Source: Novipirellula caenicola (lineage in GTDB: Bacteria; Planctomycetota; Planctomycetia; Pirellulales; Pirellulaceae). From it: a DNA stretch of 64,000 nt. Shown here one piece after another: positions 9,029 through 18,698 of this stretch. How positions within the stretch are numbered: position 1 is the first letter of the stretch; each line of letters begins with the position of its first letter. The DNA is taken from contig NZ_BAABRO010000010.1 in NCBI RefSeq assembly GCF_039545035.1, positions 62,001 to 126,000 of the forward strand. Reading direction: 5' to 3'. The notes beneath the pieces were generated by a model. The model was not told the DNA's origin. It made no database searches and was given only the letters and a program-made list of their open reading frames with translations. Position numbers and translations under genes: made by a program.

Positions 9029-10560
9029 TGCCAGAGTTACGTTTTCCATGGATCGAAGTTTCGATCCTCGTGCCACTGTTCGGAGCCGTTTGGGTTCATT
9101 TGCTAGGCAATTCAGAACGGTCGCTTCGTCACTGTGTGGTTATCTGCGCCGCGACGTTCGCGTTGACGGTCGGCGAGTTGATTGATTTTGTATCGCTGGG
9201 GGCATTTGAGGCGCATGACCATTGGCTGTTCTTGGATTGGTTGTTCAACCGGGACATTTTTGTGGTCGATGAGCTCAGTGCGTACCAGTTAGCATTGGTC
9301 GCGTTGATTTTCCTGGTCACCGTGTTATCGACACTGCGTACCAAGGCACCTCGATTTTCGCTCAAGCTGGCCCTGATTTCTGAATCATTGATGCTGGCCA
9401 CGTTCAGTTGTCGCGAGTCTTGGACATTGATCTTGTTGTTGGTGGCCTCGACGATCCCGCCGTATTTGGAACTACGCAAACGCGAACGATGCACCCGAAT
9501 CTATCGAATCCATATGGGCGCGTTTGTCGCCATGTTGGTCATCGGTTGGGCTTGGATGTCGATGATCGACGTGCACTCATCCGCGGTGTTCGTCCCCGGA
9601 GCGTTTTTGACGACGGCATGTCTGCTGCGAGCGGGGATTTTCCCGTTGCATCTTTGGATGACCGATCTTTTTGAAAAAGGCACCTTTGGCACTGCGATTT
9701 TGTTTACGACTCCGTTGGTCGGTGCGTATGCGGTGATGCGATTGATTCTGCCGATTGCCCCGTCATGGGCGATGCAAAGTATCGCGGTGCTGTCACTGTT
9801 TACGGCGGTCTATGCCGGGGGCATGGCATTGGTCCAACGCGAAGCACGCCGCATGTTTTGCTACTTGCTGCTAAGCCAATCGTCGTTGGTGTTGGTGGGC
9901 CTCGAATTGGTCACCCCGATCGGATTGACTGGTGCGCTGTGTTTGTGGGTTTCAGTCGGAATGTCATTGACCGGTTTTGGAATCACCCTGCGGTGCATCG
10001 AGGCACGCATTTCACGAATTTCACTAGCCGATTTCCATGGGCTCTATCAACAGATGCCCATTTTGTCTGGGTTCTTTTTGCTAACCGGGTTAGCTTCGAT
10101 CGGGTTCCCCGCGACAGTGGGCTTTGTTGGCATGGAATTGTTGATCGAAGGGGCGGTCGACGTCTATCCGTTCGTTGGATCGATGGTGGTAATCGCCGCG
10201 GCACTCAATGGCATCGCCGTCCTGTTTGCCTACTTTCGGATCTTCACCGGACGTCACAATCGCACGCTGATCCCGATGCATGCTCGGCCCGCAGAAAAGT
10301 TTGCCGTCTTGGTGCTCAGCGTGCTGATCCTTGGCGGCGGTTTGTATCCACAACCGGGGGTGGCGTCACGGTATCACGCGGCAAAAGAGTTAACACGGCA
10401 ACGGCAAAACAACCCGATGACTGTCGATCCCGAGTATGCCGCAGCACCGGAGATGACGGACGAAAACGCGGCTGAAAATCAGTCCGACGATTCGATTACC
10501 CGAGTGGACCGTCCACTGGATCCGCCTCCGGTTTCGCTGGCGAAACAGCCTCGTCACTAG
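9028..10560 (+). CDS. second NuoM/NuoN-like membrane subunit
   Basis: A 510-aa polytopic protein of the same proton-translocating family, ATG at 9028 in the TGATG overlap with the preceding stop, with AGAGGG upstream. The middle resembles the family ([19 protein letters not shown]). However, the Lys usual in this TM7 motif is Arg, and the TM5 region ([19 protein letters not shown]) lacks the usual W-E pair, so its own proton channel may be altered. A hydrophilic tail of about 65 residues follows. Most characterised Dab systems have one DabB; two consecutive subunits here suggest a three-part complex. It could instead be a degenerate partner with a structural role. Confidence 0.75.
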   Translation: MPELRFPWIEVSILVPLFGAVWVHLLGNSERSLRHCVVICAATFALTVGELIDFVSLGAFEAHDHWLFLDWLFNRDIFVVDELSAYQLALVALIFLVTVLSTLRTKAPRFSLKLALISESLMLATFSCRESWTLILLLVASTIPPYLELRKRERCTRIYRIHMGAFVAMLVIGWAWMSMIDVHSSAVFVPGAFLTTACLLRAGIFPLHLWMTDLFEKGTFGTAILFTTPLVGAYAVMRLILPIAPSWAMQSIAVLSLFTAVYAGGMALVQREARRMFCYLLLSQSSLVLVGLELVTPIGLTGALCLWVSVGMSLTGFGITLRCIEARISRISLADFHGLYQQMPILSGFFLLTGLASIGFPATVGFVGMELLIEGAVDVYPFVGSMVVIAAALNGIAVLFAYFRIFTGRHNRTLIPMHARPAEKFAVLVLSVLILGGGLYPQPGVASRYHAAKELTRQRQNNPMTVDPEYAAAPEMTDENAAENQSDDSITRVDRPLDPPPVSLAKQPRH

Positions 10561-10639
10561 CATCGCAGCGAAACGCTGTGATTCCTTGTCCCTCATTCAC
10601 TTTCATTAATAACAAAACACTGCATCAGGAACGCTTTTC

Positions 10640-12682
10640 ATGAGCAATGAAGCACCGATTCAACGAGAAGTCCCTCGAGGAAATCTTGACGGGTTCAAGA
10701 GATACTTTAAAGACGACATTGTCTCGGGGCTGCTTGTCTTTTTGATCGCACTACCGCTTTGTTTGGTGATCTCGATCGCGAGTGGGTTCCCTCCGATCGC
10801 CGGCATCTTTACCGCGATCGTGGGCTCGGTCATCGCCACGATGTTCAGCGATTCGGAATTGACGATCAAGGGGCCCGCGGCTGGCTTGATCGTGATTGTG
10901 CTGGGATGTGTGGAATCGTTCGGCGGAGATGGTTCATCCATCGGCGGTTGGGGAGCAAACGATGTCGCGGCCTATCGGGCGGCATTGGCGGTCGGGGTGG
11001 TTGCCGCGCTCCTACAGATCTTCTTCGGCATTTTTCGAGCGGGGATTCTCGGTGAATTCTTTCCAATCTCGGCGGTTCATGGCATGTTGGCCGCGATCGG
11101 CGTGATCATCATTGCCAAACAGATTCCGGTGGCACTGGGCGTCAGTGCGTCGGGGACTCCGATCGAGATGCTGGGGAAAATCCCCGAGTTCATCGCATCG
11201 GCGAACCCGGCTATCGCGGCGATCGGGCTGACCAGCGTGCTGATCATGTTTATCTGGCCAATGGTCCGCACCAAGACCGCGTGGACCAAGCTGTTGCCGT
11301 CGCCGTTGATTGTGTTGCTTGTCGCGATTCCGATGGGAATGGCGTTCGACTTGATGCACAAGCACTCTTACACGCTACAAAACCACGAATACCAGCTCGG
11401 CGAACAGTACCTTGTCGAGATGCCCAAGCATGTTTTCGGGATGTTCGATCAGCTGACGACTCCCGATTTCACGGCGCTTGCCCAACCGAAGGCTTGGAGT
11501 TGGGTGTTCATGTTTTTTGTGATCGGTAGCCTTGAATCGTTGTTGAGTGCCAAAGCAGTCGATTTGCTGGATCCATGGAAACGCAAAACGAACATGGATC
11601 GCGACGTGATCGCGGTTGGCATTGGCAATGTGTGTGCGTCGATGATTGGTGGATTGCCAATGATCTCCGAGATCGTTCGTAGTAAGGCCAATATCGATAA
11701 CGGAGCCCGCACGCGATTCGCCAACTTTTGGCATGGCATGTTCCTGCTGGTCTGCGTTGCCTTTATCCCAATGGTGTTGCATCGCATTCCCGTAGCCGCA
11801 CTGGCGGCGATGCTGATTTATACCGGTTTCCGCTTGGCGCATCCTCAAGAATTCATGAATGTGTGGCGAATCGGACGCGAGCAACTTGTGATTTTTTCAG
11901 TGACGTTGGTCGCGGTGCTTGCCACCGACTTGTTGATCGGCATTGCGATTGGGATCGCGACAAAGATTGTCATGCATCTATCCAACGGGGTGCCGTTGAA
12001 CACGTTGATCAAACCTCAGATTGAACTGCTTGACGATGATGGTCAAACCGTTCGTTTGGTGGCCTACAAATCGGCGGTGTTTAGCAACTGGATTCCGATT
12101 CGACGTCAAATCGAACGTCTCGGATTGTTGGAACGCAAGAACGTCGAACTCGATCTGTCCGAAACACAACTGGTCGACCACAGCGTGATGGACAAGCTGC
12201 ACGAGATGGAGGCCGATTTCGAACAGCAAGGCTTGGTGTTCAACGTCACCGGATTGGATGCTCATGAACCGGTCGCGGGCCATGCTCAATCGGCACGTCG
12301 CCGCCGGGTTTCGAAGATCCAGCGATTGACGGTGATCGCGGCACCCGAGTTACAAACGACGCTTGAGAACCAATTCATTCGTTTGGGTGCGTCTGGTTTC
12401 ACGTCCATACCATGCGTCGGCGCCGGCCGCAGCGACGTTCAATCGGGTGAAGTGGTGCGAAAACCGCAAGTTCGCATCGAAGTCATTGCTCCGCCCGCGG
12501 CGTGTAACGAAATGATCGAGGTAATTCGTCGCGAATTTCAGCCGCAGCATAAGATGACGTTCTGTTTAGAAACGGTGCTGGTGGCACGGACCGATGCGTT
12601 TACAACAAATCGCGTATTGGAAAACGATGAGTCAGCGGACCGTGAAAACGCCATTGAACCGCAAGCACAACCTCAGTCGTAA
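10640..12682 (+). CDS. SulP-family anion (probably bicarbonate) transporter with STAS and PII-like C-terminus
   Basis: A 680-aa SulP/SLC26 permease. The membrane domain (about 20-440) opens with the family signature [20 protein letters not shown] and contains ITKQ-like and [19 protein letters not shown] segments. A STAS-like domain (about 470-555, [18 protein letters not shown]) follows. The last 120 residues (about 560-655: [52 protein letters not shown]) have the strand pattern and ferredoxin-like fold spacing of PII-like proteins. Its place behind DabA and two Nuo-like genes argues for bicarbonate rather than sulfate. The PII assignment is by pattern only. Confidence 0.85.
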   Translation: MSNEAPIQREVPRGNLDGFKRYFKDDIVSGLLVFLIALPLCLVISIASGFPPIAGIFTAIVGSVIATMFSDSELTIKGPAAGLIVIVLGCVESFGGDGSSIGGWGANDVAAYRAALAVGVVAALLQIFFGIFRAGILGEFFPISAVHGMLAAIGVIIIAKQIPVALGVSASGTPIEMLGKIPEFIASANPAIAAIGLTSVLIMFIWPMVRTKTAWTKLLPSPLIVLLVAIPMGMAFDLMHKHSYTLQNHEYQLGEQYLVEMPKHVFGMFDQLTTPDFTALAQPKAWSWVFMFFVIGSLESLLSAKAVDLLDPWKRKTNMDRDVIAVGIGNVCASMIGGLPMISEIVRSKANIDNGARTRFANFWHGMFLLVCVAFIPMVLHRIPVAALAAMLIYTGFRLAHPQEFMNVWRIGREQLVIFSVTLVAVLATDLLIGIAIGIATKIVMHLSNGVPLNTLIKPQIELLDDDGQTVRLVAYKSAVFSNWIPIRRQIERLGLLERKNVELDLSETQLVDHSVMDKLHEMEADFEQQGLVFNVTGLDAHEPVAGHAQSARRRRVSKIQRLTVIAAPELQTTLENQFIRLGASGFTSIPCVGAGRSDVQSGEVVRKPQVRIEVIAPPAACNEMIEVIRREFQPQHKMTFCLETVLVARTDAFTTNRVLENDESADRENAIEPQAQPQS

Positions 12683-12687
12683 GCGTG

Positions 12688-12837
12688 CTATTTACGAGAG
12701 TCACGTTCGTCACGTGAATTTTTATCGCGTGGATGCCGGTCGACGATCGACAACAGCAGCATGATGCCGACGGTGACTGCGATCACAAACATCGCAAATT
12801 GGCCGAACTTCAATACCTGGTCTAACGCATCTTGCAT
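12688..12837 (-). CDS. small single-pass membrane protein (49 aa)
   Basis: The minus strand encodes 49 residues beginning MQDALDQVLKFGQF, with one hydrophobic helix (about 14-32, including AMFVIAVTVGIMLLLSIV) and a very charged tail rich in R, K and D. The stop lies 5 bp from the convergent SulP stop. No Shine-Dalgarno is visible, but the helix-plus-charged-tail pattern and clean codon use make chance unlikely. Function unknown. Confidence 0.5.
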   Translation of the reverse strand: MQDALDQVLKFGQFAMFVIAVTVGIMLLLSIVDRHPRDKNSRDERDSRK

Positions 12838-13324
12838 GGGGAGTGTCCAGTGGGAAGGGAAAGCGTCTGCGTTAGAGGGCCAAGATCCCTAACCGATGGG
12901 GCGATTCAATTCGGAAAAATAAACCATTCGCCATTCAAATCGCAAGCAAACGGTGGCAAAGCAGTGGTGGTTTATTCTAGCAACTCGCCGAACACGCACC
13001 AATAGATCCGTTGCCAGCCCAACCGTGTCGTCGCGGCCGGCAATCCGGACACCGTGTCGCCCCACCGATGTAACCTACGTTGGGTACCACACGCGGCGTC
13101 AGCAGCCCGGCTGCCGCGAATAATACGCTCGAAATTGGCCGGTTGGCTTGCGCCGTTCCGCTACAAAAACCACCTGATTGGCGTTTCGCTCGACGGCATC
13201 GGGGGCATCCCCCCTCGGGTGCGAAGGGCATGCCAGACAGTGCAATGCGGAGGATGCGGAAAACGGAAAATCTTTGCTAGTTTGATGTGATTGCGGTAGG
13301 ATCAAGGATGTAAGGAGCAATCTA
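12838..13324. other. intergenic region carrying dispersed element copy 2
   Basis: This 487-bp gap separates the small membrane protein and the universal stress protein gene. It holds a distant inverted repeat (12918-12926 / 12968-12976, AATAAACCA and its complement) and the dispersed palindromic element. The universal stress protein start at 13325 has AAGGAG upstream. No convincing gene was found; short ORFs here come from the repeat. Confidence 0.55.
13065..13203 (+). repeat. dispersed palindromic element, copy 2
   Basis: About 139 bp with imperfect inverted ends (CCGATGTAACC on the left, GGCATCGG on the right). It aligns over its whole length with 51394-51530: GATGTAACCTACGTTGGGTA against ATGTCATCTACTTTGGTA, TACGCTCGAAATTGGCCGGT against ACGTTCGAAACTGACCGGG, and CGTTCCGCTACAAAAACCAC against CGCTCCGTTATAAAAGCCAC. 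Non-coding mobile or REP-like sequence is the likely explanation. Confidence 0.65.
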
Positions 13325-14245
13325 ATGAAGAACATTGTTCTTGCGATTGACGGTTCCAAGAGCGCAGCAGTGGCAGCCCGCTTTCTGGCACACCTGCCTC
13401 ACCGCGACAAGGTGGATCTGACCGTGGTAACGGTGATCGAGATTCCGTCGATCGATCGCGCCTATCCCATGTCCGAGTGGATGCTAAAGTCCATCGAGCG
13501 TGAGCGTGCATACGCACACGAGTGTTTCGCGATGGTGCAAGCCATGTTCGAAGGCGCGAACGTGAATTTGCGGCACGAAATTCGCGAAGGCGACCGCGGC
13601 GTTGCCATCGTGCATGTCGCCTCGGAAATCGCAGCCGACTTGGTGGTCGTTGGCGCGCGCGGACACTCGGTGGTGGGCCGCTTATTGCTCGGCAGCACAA
13701 GTGAGTTTGTCGCAACCCATGCGCACTGTAGCGTACTCGTCGTGCGGCCTCGCGGCGTCGATGATCCCGATCGCCCACTACGGATTGCGATCGGTTACGA
13801 AGAAACGGCGTCGGCGCAGGCGGCGCTGGAAGAGTTTGTCGAAACGGGTTGGGGACGGCTAACGGACGTGGATCTCGTCTCCGTGATCCCCTTTGCCAGC
13901 CGGATTGCATTTCAAATCGAACGCGACCCCAGTTCCGCCAAAGAATTGGCGTCGGCCGCAAACCGATCGGCACTGAAACAATTGCACGTGAAGGTCCCGC
14001 AAGCAAAACCGCACTTGATCGAAAGCGATCATGTTAGTGAGGGGCTGGTCACGTTCGTAGAAAACCACCAAAGCGACCTGTTGATTGTCGGCGAAACACC
14101 CCGCAATTTTTTAGGCCGTGCCTTGATGGGTAATGTCACTCGCTATGTCGTTCGGCACGCGCCGTGCAGCGTGTGGATCACTCGCAACCGCGTCATTCGT
14201 GGACTCGGTTTCGAATCGGCAGAGCCTTACCAAGAAAGGGCGTAA
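13325..14245 (+). CDS. tandem-domain universal stress protein (UspA family)
   Basis: A 306-aa cytoplasmic protein with two UspA domains (about 1-145 and 150-295). The first has the nucleotide-binding pattern VVGARGHSVVGRLLLGSTSEFVATHAHCSVLVVR, matching G-x2-G-x9-G-S/T. The second is similar (IVGETPRNFLGRALMGNVTRYVVRHAPCSVWI) but lacks the full G-x2-G-x9 motif. UspA proteins bind ATP and act in stress survival. An AAGGAG ribosome-binding site precedes the ATG. The next gene starts 1 bp after the stop, so the two are probably co-transcribed. Confidence 0.93.
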   Translation: MKNIVLAIDGSKSAAVAARFLAHLPHRDKVDLTVVTVIEIPSIDRAYPMSEWMLKSIERERAYAHECFAMVQAMFEGANVNLRHEIREGDRGVAIVHVASEIAADLVVVGARGHSVVGRLLLGSTSEFVATHAHCSVLVVRPRGVDDPDRPLRIAIGYEETASAQAALEEFVETGWGRLTDVDLVSVIPFASRIAFQIERDPSSAKELASAANRSALKQLHVKVPQAKPHLIESDHVSEGLVTFVENHQSDLLIVGETPRNFLGRALMGNVTRYVVRHAPCSVWITRNRVIRGLGFESAEPYQERA

Positions 14246-14246
14246 A

Positions 14247-14465
14247 ATGAGCAGAGCTATTAACGAGGGGCAATCGATGTTAGGTGCTAAAAAACCGGTC
14301 AATGACGACGATGACAGTGGTGTCCCGCCGAGTGAACGCGGAAAGGAAGAGCAGATGACGATGGACCGACGTCGACCGAGCTTTGCCTTTGGAATCGTCG
14401 CGGCAACCTACTTTGTCATCTTGCTGCTGTTTCTATTGGTAGCAGCGCTGTTCCTGATGCGTTGA
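14247..14465 (+). CDS. small C-terminally anchored membrane protein
   Basis: Seventy-two residues starting MSRAINEGQS. A hydrophilic acidic and basic region runs to about residue 45, and one strong transmembrane helix (about 47-70, AATYFVILLLFLLVAALFLM) ends the protein. The start lies 1 bp after the universal stress protein stop and is preceded by AAAGGG. The frame extends further upstream, but only inside the stress-protein gene. No family recognised; the context suggests a membrane stress role. Confidence 0.7.
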   Translation: MSRAINEGQSMLGAKKPVNDDDDSGVPPSERGKEEQMTMDRRRPSFAFGIVAATYFVILLLFLLVAALFLMR

Positions 14466-14550
14466 TTTGAACCAATGAATCCGTTTGCGGCTCCGAAATT
14501 TTGACCCTTTGAACCCGCGATAGGCCGGGACCTTTACGAGGACGACAACC

Positions 14551-15072
14551 ATGAATGCGGAATGTTTAGTCGCGGTGTATGATTCGCTTGAAAAAGCAGA
14601 GGTTGGTGTGGAAGTACTCGAGAAATTCGACTTCGCTCCCGATGCGGTCTCCCTGGTTTGGCGAGGCCACGAAGAGGCTCTCGAAAATCTGGATTGGGAA
14701 CGGGGCGCCACGATCGCCCGTGACGTCGCCGCGTCGATGGGATTAGGGGCGGTGATCAGTAGCGCGGTGGCATTGCCGTTGTCGATCGCCACGTTGATGG
14801 TGCCGGTGGTTGTCACCGGACCATTGGTGGCATTGGTGGGCGGCGCTACCGTTGGCGGGCTGCTTGGCGAAACGCGGCACTGGGGTATCCATCACCACTC
14901 GGCAAAAAATCTTGAGAAAATGATTGCCGATGGGTCTGTGTTGGTGATCGTCACCAGCACTCCCGCTCGAATCGAAGAAGCGCTGCAAGGTTTGAAAACG
15001 ACCCATCCTCAGCACCTTGAGCGTTTTGCGTTCCAACGCGCGATCAAATCCCCACCAACCACAACGACTTAG
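14551..15072 (+). CDS. conserved hypothetical protein with central Gly/Ala hydrophobic hairpin (DUF1269/YflT-like)
   Basis: A 173-aa protein. Residues 1-40 (CLVAVYDSLEKAEVGVEVLEKFDF) resemble the N-terminal fold of YflT/general-stress and DUF1269 proteins. Two consecutive hydrophobic Gly/Ala segments (about 60-105) come next. A C-terminal strand-helix part (DGSVLVIVTSTPARIEEALQGL) closes a ferredoxin-like layout. These families are stress-induced membrane-associated proteins of unknown mechanism. It follows the universal stress protein gene pair by 85 bp. The family assignment is by pattern only. Confidence 0.65.
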   Translation: MNAECLVAVYDSLEKAEVGVEVLEKFDFAPDAVSLVWRGHEEALENLDWERGATIARDVAASMGLGAVISSAVALPLSIATLMVPVVVTGPLVALVGGATVGGLLGETRHWGIHHHSAKNLEKMIADGSVLVIVTSTPARIEEALQGLKTTHPQHLERFAFQRAIKSPPTTTT

Positions 15073-15279
15073 GCTACCGTGACGTCGTCGATGTTTCGGT
15101 CGCCAGACGTCAGCACTGCAAAAATCGCGGCTCGAATCTTCACGCAATTTTCGCCGAATTGCTGGTCGTATCGCGTGATCTCTTCCCCGAAATTGATGAG
15201 ATCAACTCCGCTGGCTCACCAAGGCGGATCTACTCAATGAGCCGGCGAACTATTGCGAACGACTTTTCAGGAGAATCCC

Positions 15280-15513
15280 ATGATCCAATCTCGTTTCTTT
15301 CAGCGTTGTCCGGTTTGCGGCCGAGGAATGCTGATCCCGATTGAGTATCTCGGAGGCGAGGTCGCATGTGCCCAGTGTTCGGCCCATTTTAGCGCCACTG
15401 ACCAGGTCAACAGAGACTCAACGCCACCCGAACCGGTGCGATCGAGCAGGCCCTGCACGCGTTTCCAAACCGGAAACGACATGGTGACGTTTCCGGTGAC
15501 GCACACTCACTAA
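15280..15513 (+). CDS. small zinc-ribbon protein
   Basis: Seventy-seven residues starting MIQSRFFQRC, with an AGGAGA ribosome-binding site at 15269-15274. Two CxxC pairs (CPVCGRG near residue 10 and CAQC near 31) bracket a short GMLIPIEYLGGEVA strand pair, a rubredoxin-like zinc-ribbon layout. The rest is polar and probably disordered. Such knuckles are common in small planctomycete proteins. Function unknown. Confidence 0.65.
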   Translation: MIQSRFFQRCPVCGRGMLIPIEYLGGEVACAQCSAHFSATDQVNRDSTPPEPVRSSRPCTRFQTGNDMVTFPVTHTH

Positions 15514-15586
15514 TGACGTTGCCGCGGCGGCAGGGGGTGTGGGTTGCCGCAGGTGGCACCGCGAGCGTTATTTGCAAGACATCGAA

Positions 15587-18040
15587 TTAGCTATACGAGC
15601 GGAGCAATCGCTGCACCACCTTGATGTCCACCGGTTTGACGATGTGCTCGTCAAACCCCGACTCGATGGCGTTTTGTCGATCAGCGTCTTGTCCGAAACC
15701 GGTCAACGCGACCAGCCGAACGTTTCGCAATGCATCGGTCTGGCGAATCTTTTGCGCCAACTCGTGCCCGTTCATATTTGGCATCGAAATGTCCGAAAAC
15801 ACGATGTCGGGGGAATACTCGATTGCTTTGCGATAGCCATCTTCGCCGTCGGTGGCTTCGACCACCGCGTGCCCCATCTTTTTTAACATGCGAGAGAGCA
15901 CGTAGCGGATACCGCGTGCGTCATCGACGACGAGGATGCGGTATTTCTGTGCGTCGCCGTTTTCACTCGCGGGTTCAGCCGGATCGGTTTCGTCGGCGGG
16001 GACATAGTCCACTAACAATGGCAGTTTGACGATGAACCGGCAGCCTTGGTTGACCCCCGGCGACTCGGCAACGATGGTGCCACGGTGCAAATCGACCAAC
16101 GTTTTGGCCAGTGACAACCCGATGCCCAGACCGGATTGACCGCGTTCTTTCGAGACATCGACTTGTTCGAACATCTCAAAGATCTTGTGCAATGATGACG
16201 CTTCTAGCCCGATCCCGTTGTCACGCACGCTGATCCAAGCTTCGTCGCCGACTTTTTCAACACTCAACCAAATCTCGCCCGCTGCAGGCGTGTATTTCGC
16301 TGCGTTGTTAAGCAAATTGACGATCACTTGTGTCAAACGCGCCGAGTCGCCGTTGACAAACAACGCTTGCTCGAGCGTTTGAACATGCAATGTCTGTTTT
16401 GAATCATCGATAAAGGGTGCCGCCGATTCGAGTGCGACGGCGACGACGTCGCGTAAATCGACGATGGTCGTGCGAAGTTTGATCTTGCCACGGCTGATTC
16501 GCGATACGTCCAATAGATCGTCAATCAGCCGCACCATTTGATCGGCTTGTCGATCAACCAACGCACTGAGTTCACGCAGTTGTTCGGGGTCCTCGTCGAC
16601 CGCCTGCATCATTTGCGCGGCGGCCTTGATCGGGGCGAGCGGGTTTCGCAACTCGTGAGCCAAGGTTGCCAAAAATTGGTCTTTGCGTCGATCCGCCTCT
16701 TCTAGACTCTCGGCAATCGAACGCAGATTACGCTCACTTTCCCGAAGCGATTCCTCGGCCAAACGTTGGGCGGTAACATCAATCACCACACCCGGCATGC
16801 GAACGGCGCGACCATTTTCATCTCGGTCCACTCGCCCACGTGCGACCACGTAGCGGACCGGACGCCCAAGGACACTGATGCGATAGCTCACCTCCAACCG
16901 GTCGCCGCTCTCCATCGTGGTGCGGATGGTTTCGCTGACGGTTCCGCGGTCATCGGGATGAATTTTTTCAATGTAAGTGGACAAAGGGCGATCAACCGCA
17001 TCATCAGGATCAAGACCGAAGATACGCGCAAGGTTCGCGTCGGCTGAAACCGTTTGCGAGATCAAATCAAATTCCCATGTGCCAATCTCGGCGGCATGCA
17101 GAGTCGATTCTAATCGCGAACGAGCGTGCTTCAATTGAATTTCCGCAGCACGCTGTTTGGTGATGTCCGTAAACAGACTTGCGACTCGGTGGCTATCTGC
17201 ATCGCCTAAGCGAAACGCATACACATTGAACCAACGTGATAGTTTTTCCGCAACGTTGACGAACCGTTTAGGGATACCGCTTCGTGCCACCTCACTATAG
17301 ATCTGCATCCAATCGTCTTCGATATCGGGAACCATTTCTCGGATCGTGCGACCGAGTGCGTTACTAAGCCCCGATTGCTTTTCAAACGCGGGATTGACCT
17401 CAACAAAACGGTAATCGCAACATCGTCCTTGTTCGTCATAGATCATCTCGAGAACGCAAAAACCTTCGTCGATCGATTGAAATAGGGTGCGATAGCGTTC
17501 CTCGTTGATCCGCAGTTGTTCGGTCGTTTCTCGCAATCGCTCGTGCGAATGCTGGCTGGTCAAATCGGTGATCAAGACTCCGATTGCCACCCCGCTTTCG
17601 GGATCCAACGCATTGAACGTCAAGATGACTGGAATGCGAGTCCCGTCGGATGCGACCAATTCTGCTTCGGTTTGTGCCGACGATGTACGACCGCTGTCTA
17701 GTAACGTCGTAAAACTTTGCGAATCCTCGAGCACGACGAAATCGGCTAACGAGGTGCCGATCATGCGATGATGCGGAAAGTTCAATAGCTCTGAAAACCG
17801 GCGGTTGCAGTAAGCAATCTCGCCTCGATCGGTCAACGTGACCGCCCCCTGTTGCATCTGCTCGACCAGCAACCGGTACGGGCGATCCGCTCCCTCGAGT
17901 GTGTAGATCCGCTGGGTTCCACCTTCGGTGACGACAAACGCGTCCACCTCGCCTCCGCGAATCGCCTCGATCGTGTTTTCGGCTTCCAGCAGGCGTCGGC
18001 GGAGCTCGTCAATCTGTGCTTGCAATGGGACATTATCCAT
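15587..18040 (-). CDS. multi-PAS hybrid histidine kinase / response regulator, kaiBC-associated
   Basis: An 817-aa soluble kinase. A short coiled coil (1-30) leads to three PAS domains (about 40-160, 175-290 and 300-430; the third is a PAS_3 with KIHPDDRGTV). The HisKA motif AHELRNPLAPI carries His462. The HATPase boxes NLLNNAAKY, DNGIGLE and SGLGIGLSLAK follow, then a receiver with Asp750 (FSDISMPNMNG). It begins 6 bp after the first kaiB stop, so it is the last gene of a kaiC-kaiB-kaiB-kinase operon. In cyanobacteria a kinase (SasA) with a KaiB-like domain reads KaiC; here PAS domains occupy that position, so the coupling is unknown. Confidence 0.9.
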   Translation of the reverse strand: MDNVPLQAQIDELRRRLLEAENTIEAIRGGEVDAFVVTEGGTQRIYTLEGADRPYRLLVEQMQQGAVTLTDRGEIAYCNRRFSELLNFPHHRMIGTSLADFVVLEDSQSFTTLLDSGRTSSAQTEAELVASDGTRIPVILTFNALDPESGVAIGVLITDLTSQHSHERLRETTEQLRINEERYRTLFQSIDEGFCVLEMIYDEQGRCCDYRFVEVNPAFEKQSGLSNALGRTIREMVPDIEDDWMQIYSEVARSGIPKRFVNVAEKLSRWFNVYAFRLGDADSHRVASLFTDITKQRAAEIQLKHARSRLESTLHAAEIGTWEFDLISQTVSADANLARIFGLDPDDAVDRPLSTYIEKIHPDDRGTVSETIRTTMESGDRLEVSYRISVLGRPVRYVVARGRVDRDENGRAVRMPGVVIDVTAQRLAEESLRESERNLRSIAESLEEADRRKDQFLATLAHELRNPLAPIKAAAQMMQAVDEDPEQLRELSALVDRQADQMVRLIDDLLDVSRISRGKIKLRTTIVDLRDVVAVALESAAPFIDDSKQTLHVQTLEQALFVNGDSARLTQVIVNLLNNAAKYTPAAGEIWLSVEKVGDEAWISVRDNGIGLEASSLHKIFEMFEQVDVSKERGQSGLGIGLSLAKTLVDLHRGTIVAESPGVNQGCRFIVKLPLLVDYVPADETDPAEPASENGDAQKYRILVVDDARGIRYVLSRMLKKMGHAVVEATDGEDGYRKAIEYSPDIVFSDISMPNMNGHELAQKIRQTDALRNVRLVALTGFGQDADRQNAIESGFDEHIVKPVDIKVVQRLLRSYS

Positions 18041-18046
18041 CTGAGC

Positions 18047-18391
18047 TTAGTCCGATCCTGCGATGCCCAGCGAGCTCAATACTCTTGTGCGATCCGATAG
18101 TTCCCCAATCAATCGGGTCACGGGGGGGGGACTTGTTTTAACCAGTGTTGGTGAAGCGATGATTTGGTCTTGGCTGGCCAAAGAGGGATGTTGATAGATA
18201 TCGATGATCTCAAGATCGTGTCGATCTTGCAAGTATTCAGTACAAATCGATGTCATCTGAGCAATCGCGCGAAGCGATCGGGGCGTCATTCCCGTCACAT
18301 ACAATCGCAAGACGTAATGTGGCGCGCCGGCATCTGCACCTTCATCCCAGTCGGGCACAGGTGATCGCTGATCGTTCAATCTGTTGTCCAT
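18047..18391 (-). CDS. kaiB: KaiB-family protein, copy 1
   Basis: A 114-aa protein with the KaiB thioredoxin-like fold: YVLRLYVTGMTPRSLRAI at the start, LEIIDIYQHPSLASQDQIIASPTLVK in the middle, then PPPVTRLIGELSDRTRVLSSLG. KaiB binds the CI ring of KaiC in the clock cycle. An extra N-terminal tail of about 23 polar residues precedes the fold. The PPP codons lie in an uninterrupted run of nine C on the coding strand (18122-18130), a possible slippage site. The kinase gene follows 6 bp downstream. Confidence 0.93.
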   Translation of the reverse strand: MDNRLNDQRSPVPDWDEGADAGAPHYVLRLYVTGMTPRSLRAIAQMTSICTEYLQDRHDLEIIDIYQHPSLASQDQIIASPTLVKTSPPPVTRLIGELSDRTRVLSSLGIAGSD

Positions 18392-18698
18392 CCGCTCACT
18401 TTACAAATGACTCAAGTCAAATTGGCGTCATACCAATTTCCATCTACTGCGATCTCGCCGTTGCCCCCCGAATCAGAACACTTTTAACCGCATCAAACGA
18501 CGAAACATGAAAAGCGGAATCTTGGGAACTTTGTCGCAAATTCCAAAGCCGAACGCCCCGGTTGTGATCGTTGGCTCGTTTTTCGACACGGTGGCGTGTG
18601 CCACCGCGAACCTACGGCCAGAACGAACCTTTCGCCAACAGGGAGGCACGTGGTGCACCTTTCCCCCTTGCTTTAGCTGCCAAAAACGAACGAAATCT
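18392..18698. other. gap between the two kaiB genes
   Basis: A 307-bp stretch with a short hairpin (18590-18595 / 18600-18605, GGTGGC with a GTGT loop). A minus-strand frame here (18473-18709) has no recognisable domain, and one overlapping plus-strand frame is equally featureless. It may hold a second promoter for kaiB copy 1 and the kinase. No gene is supported. Confidence 0.5.
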
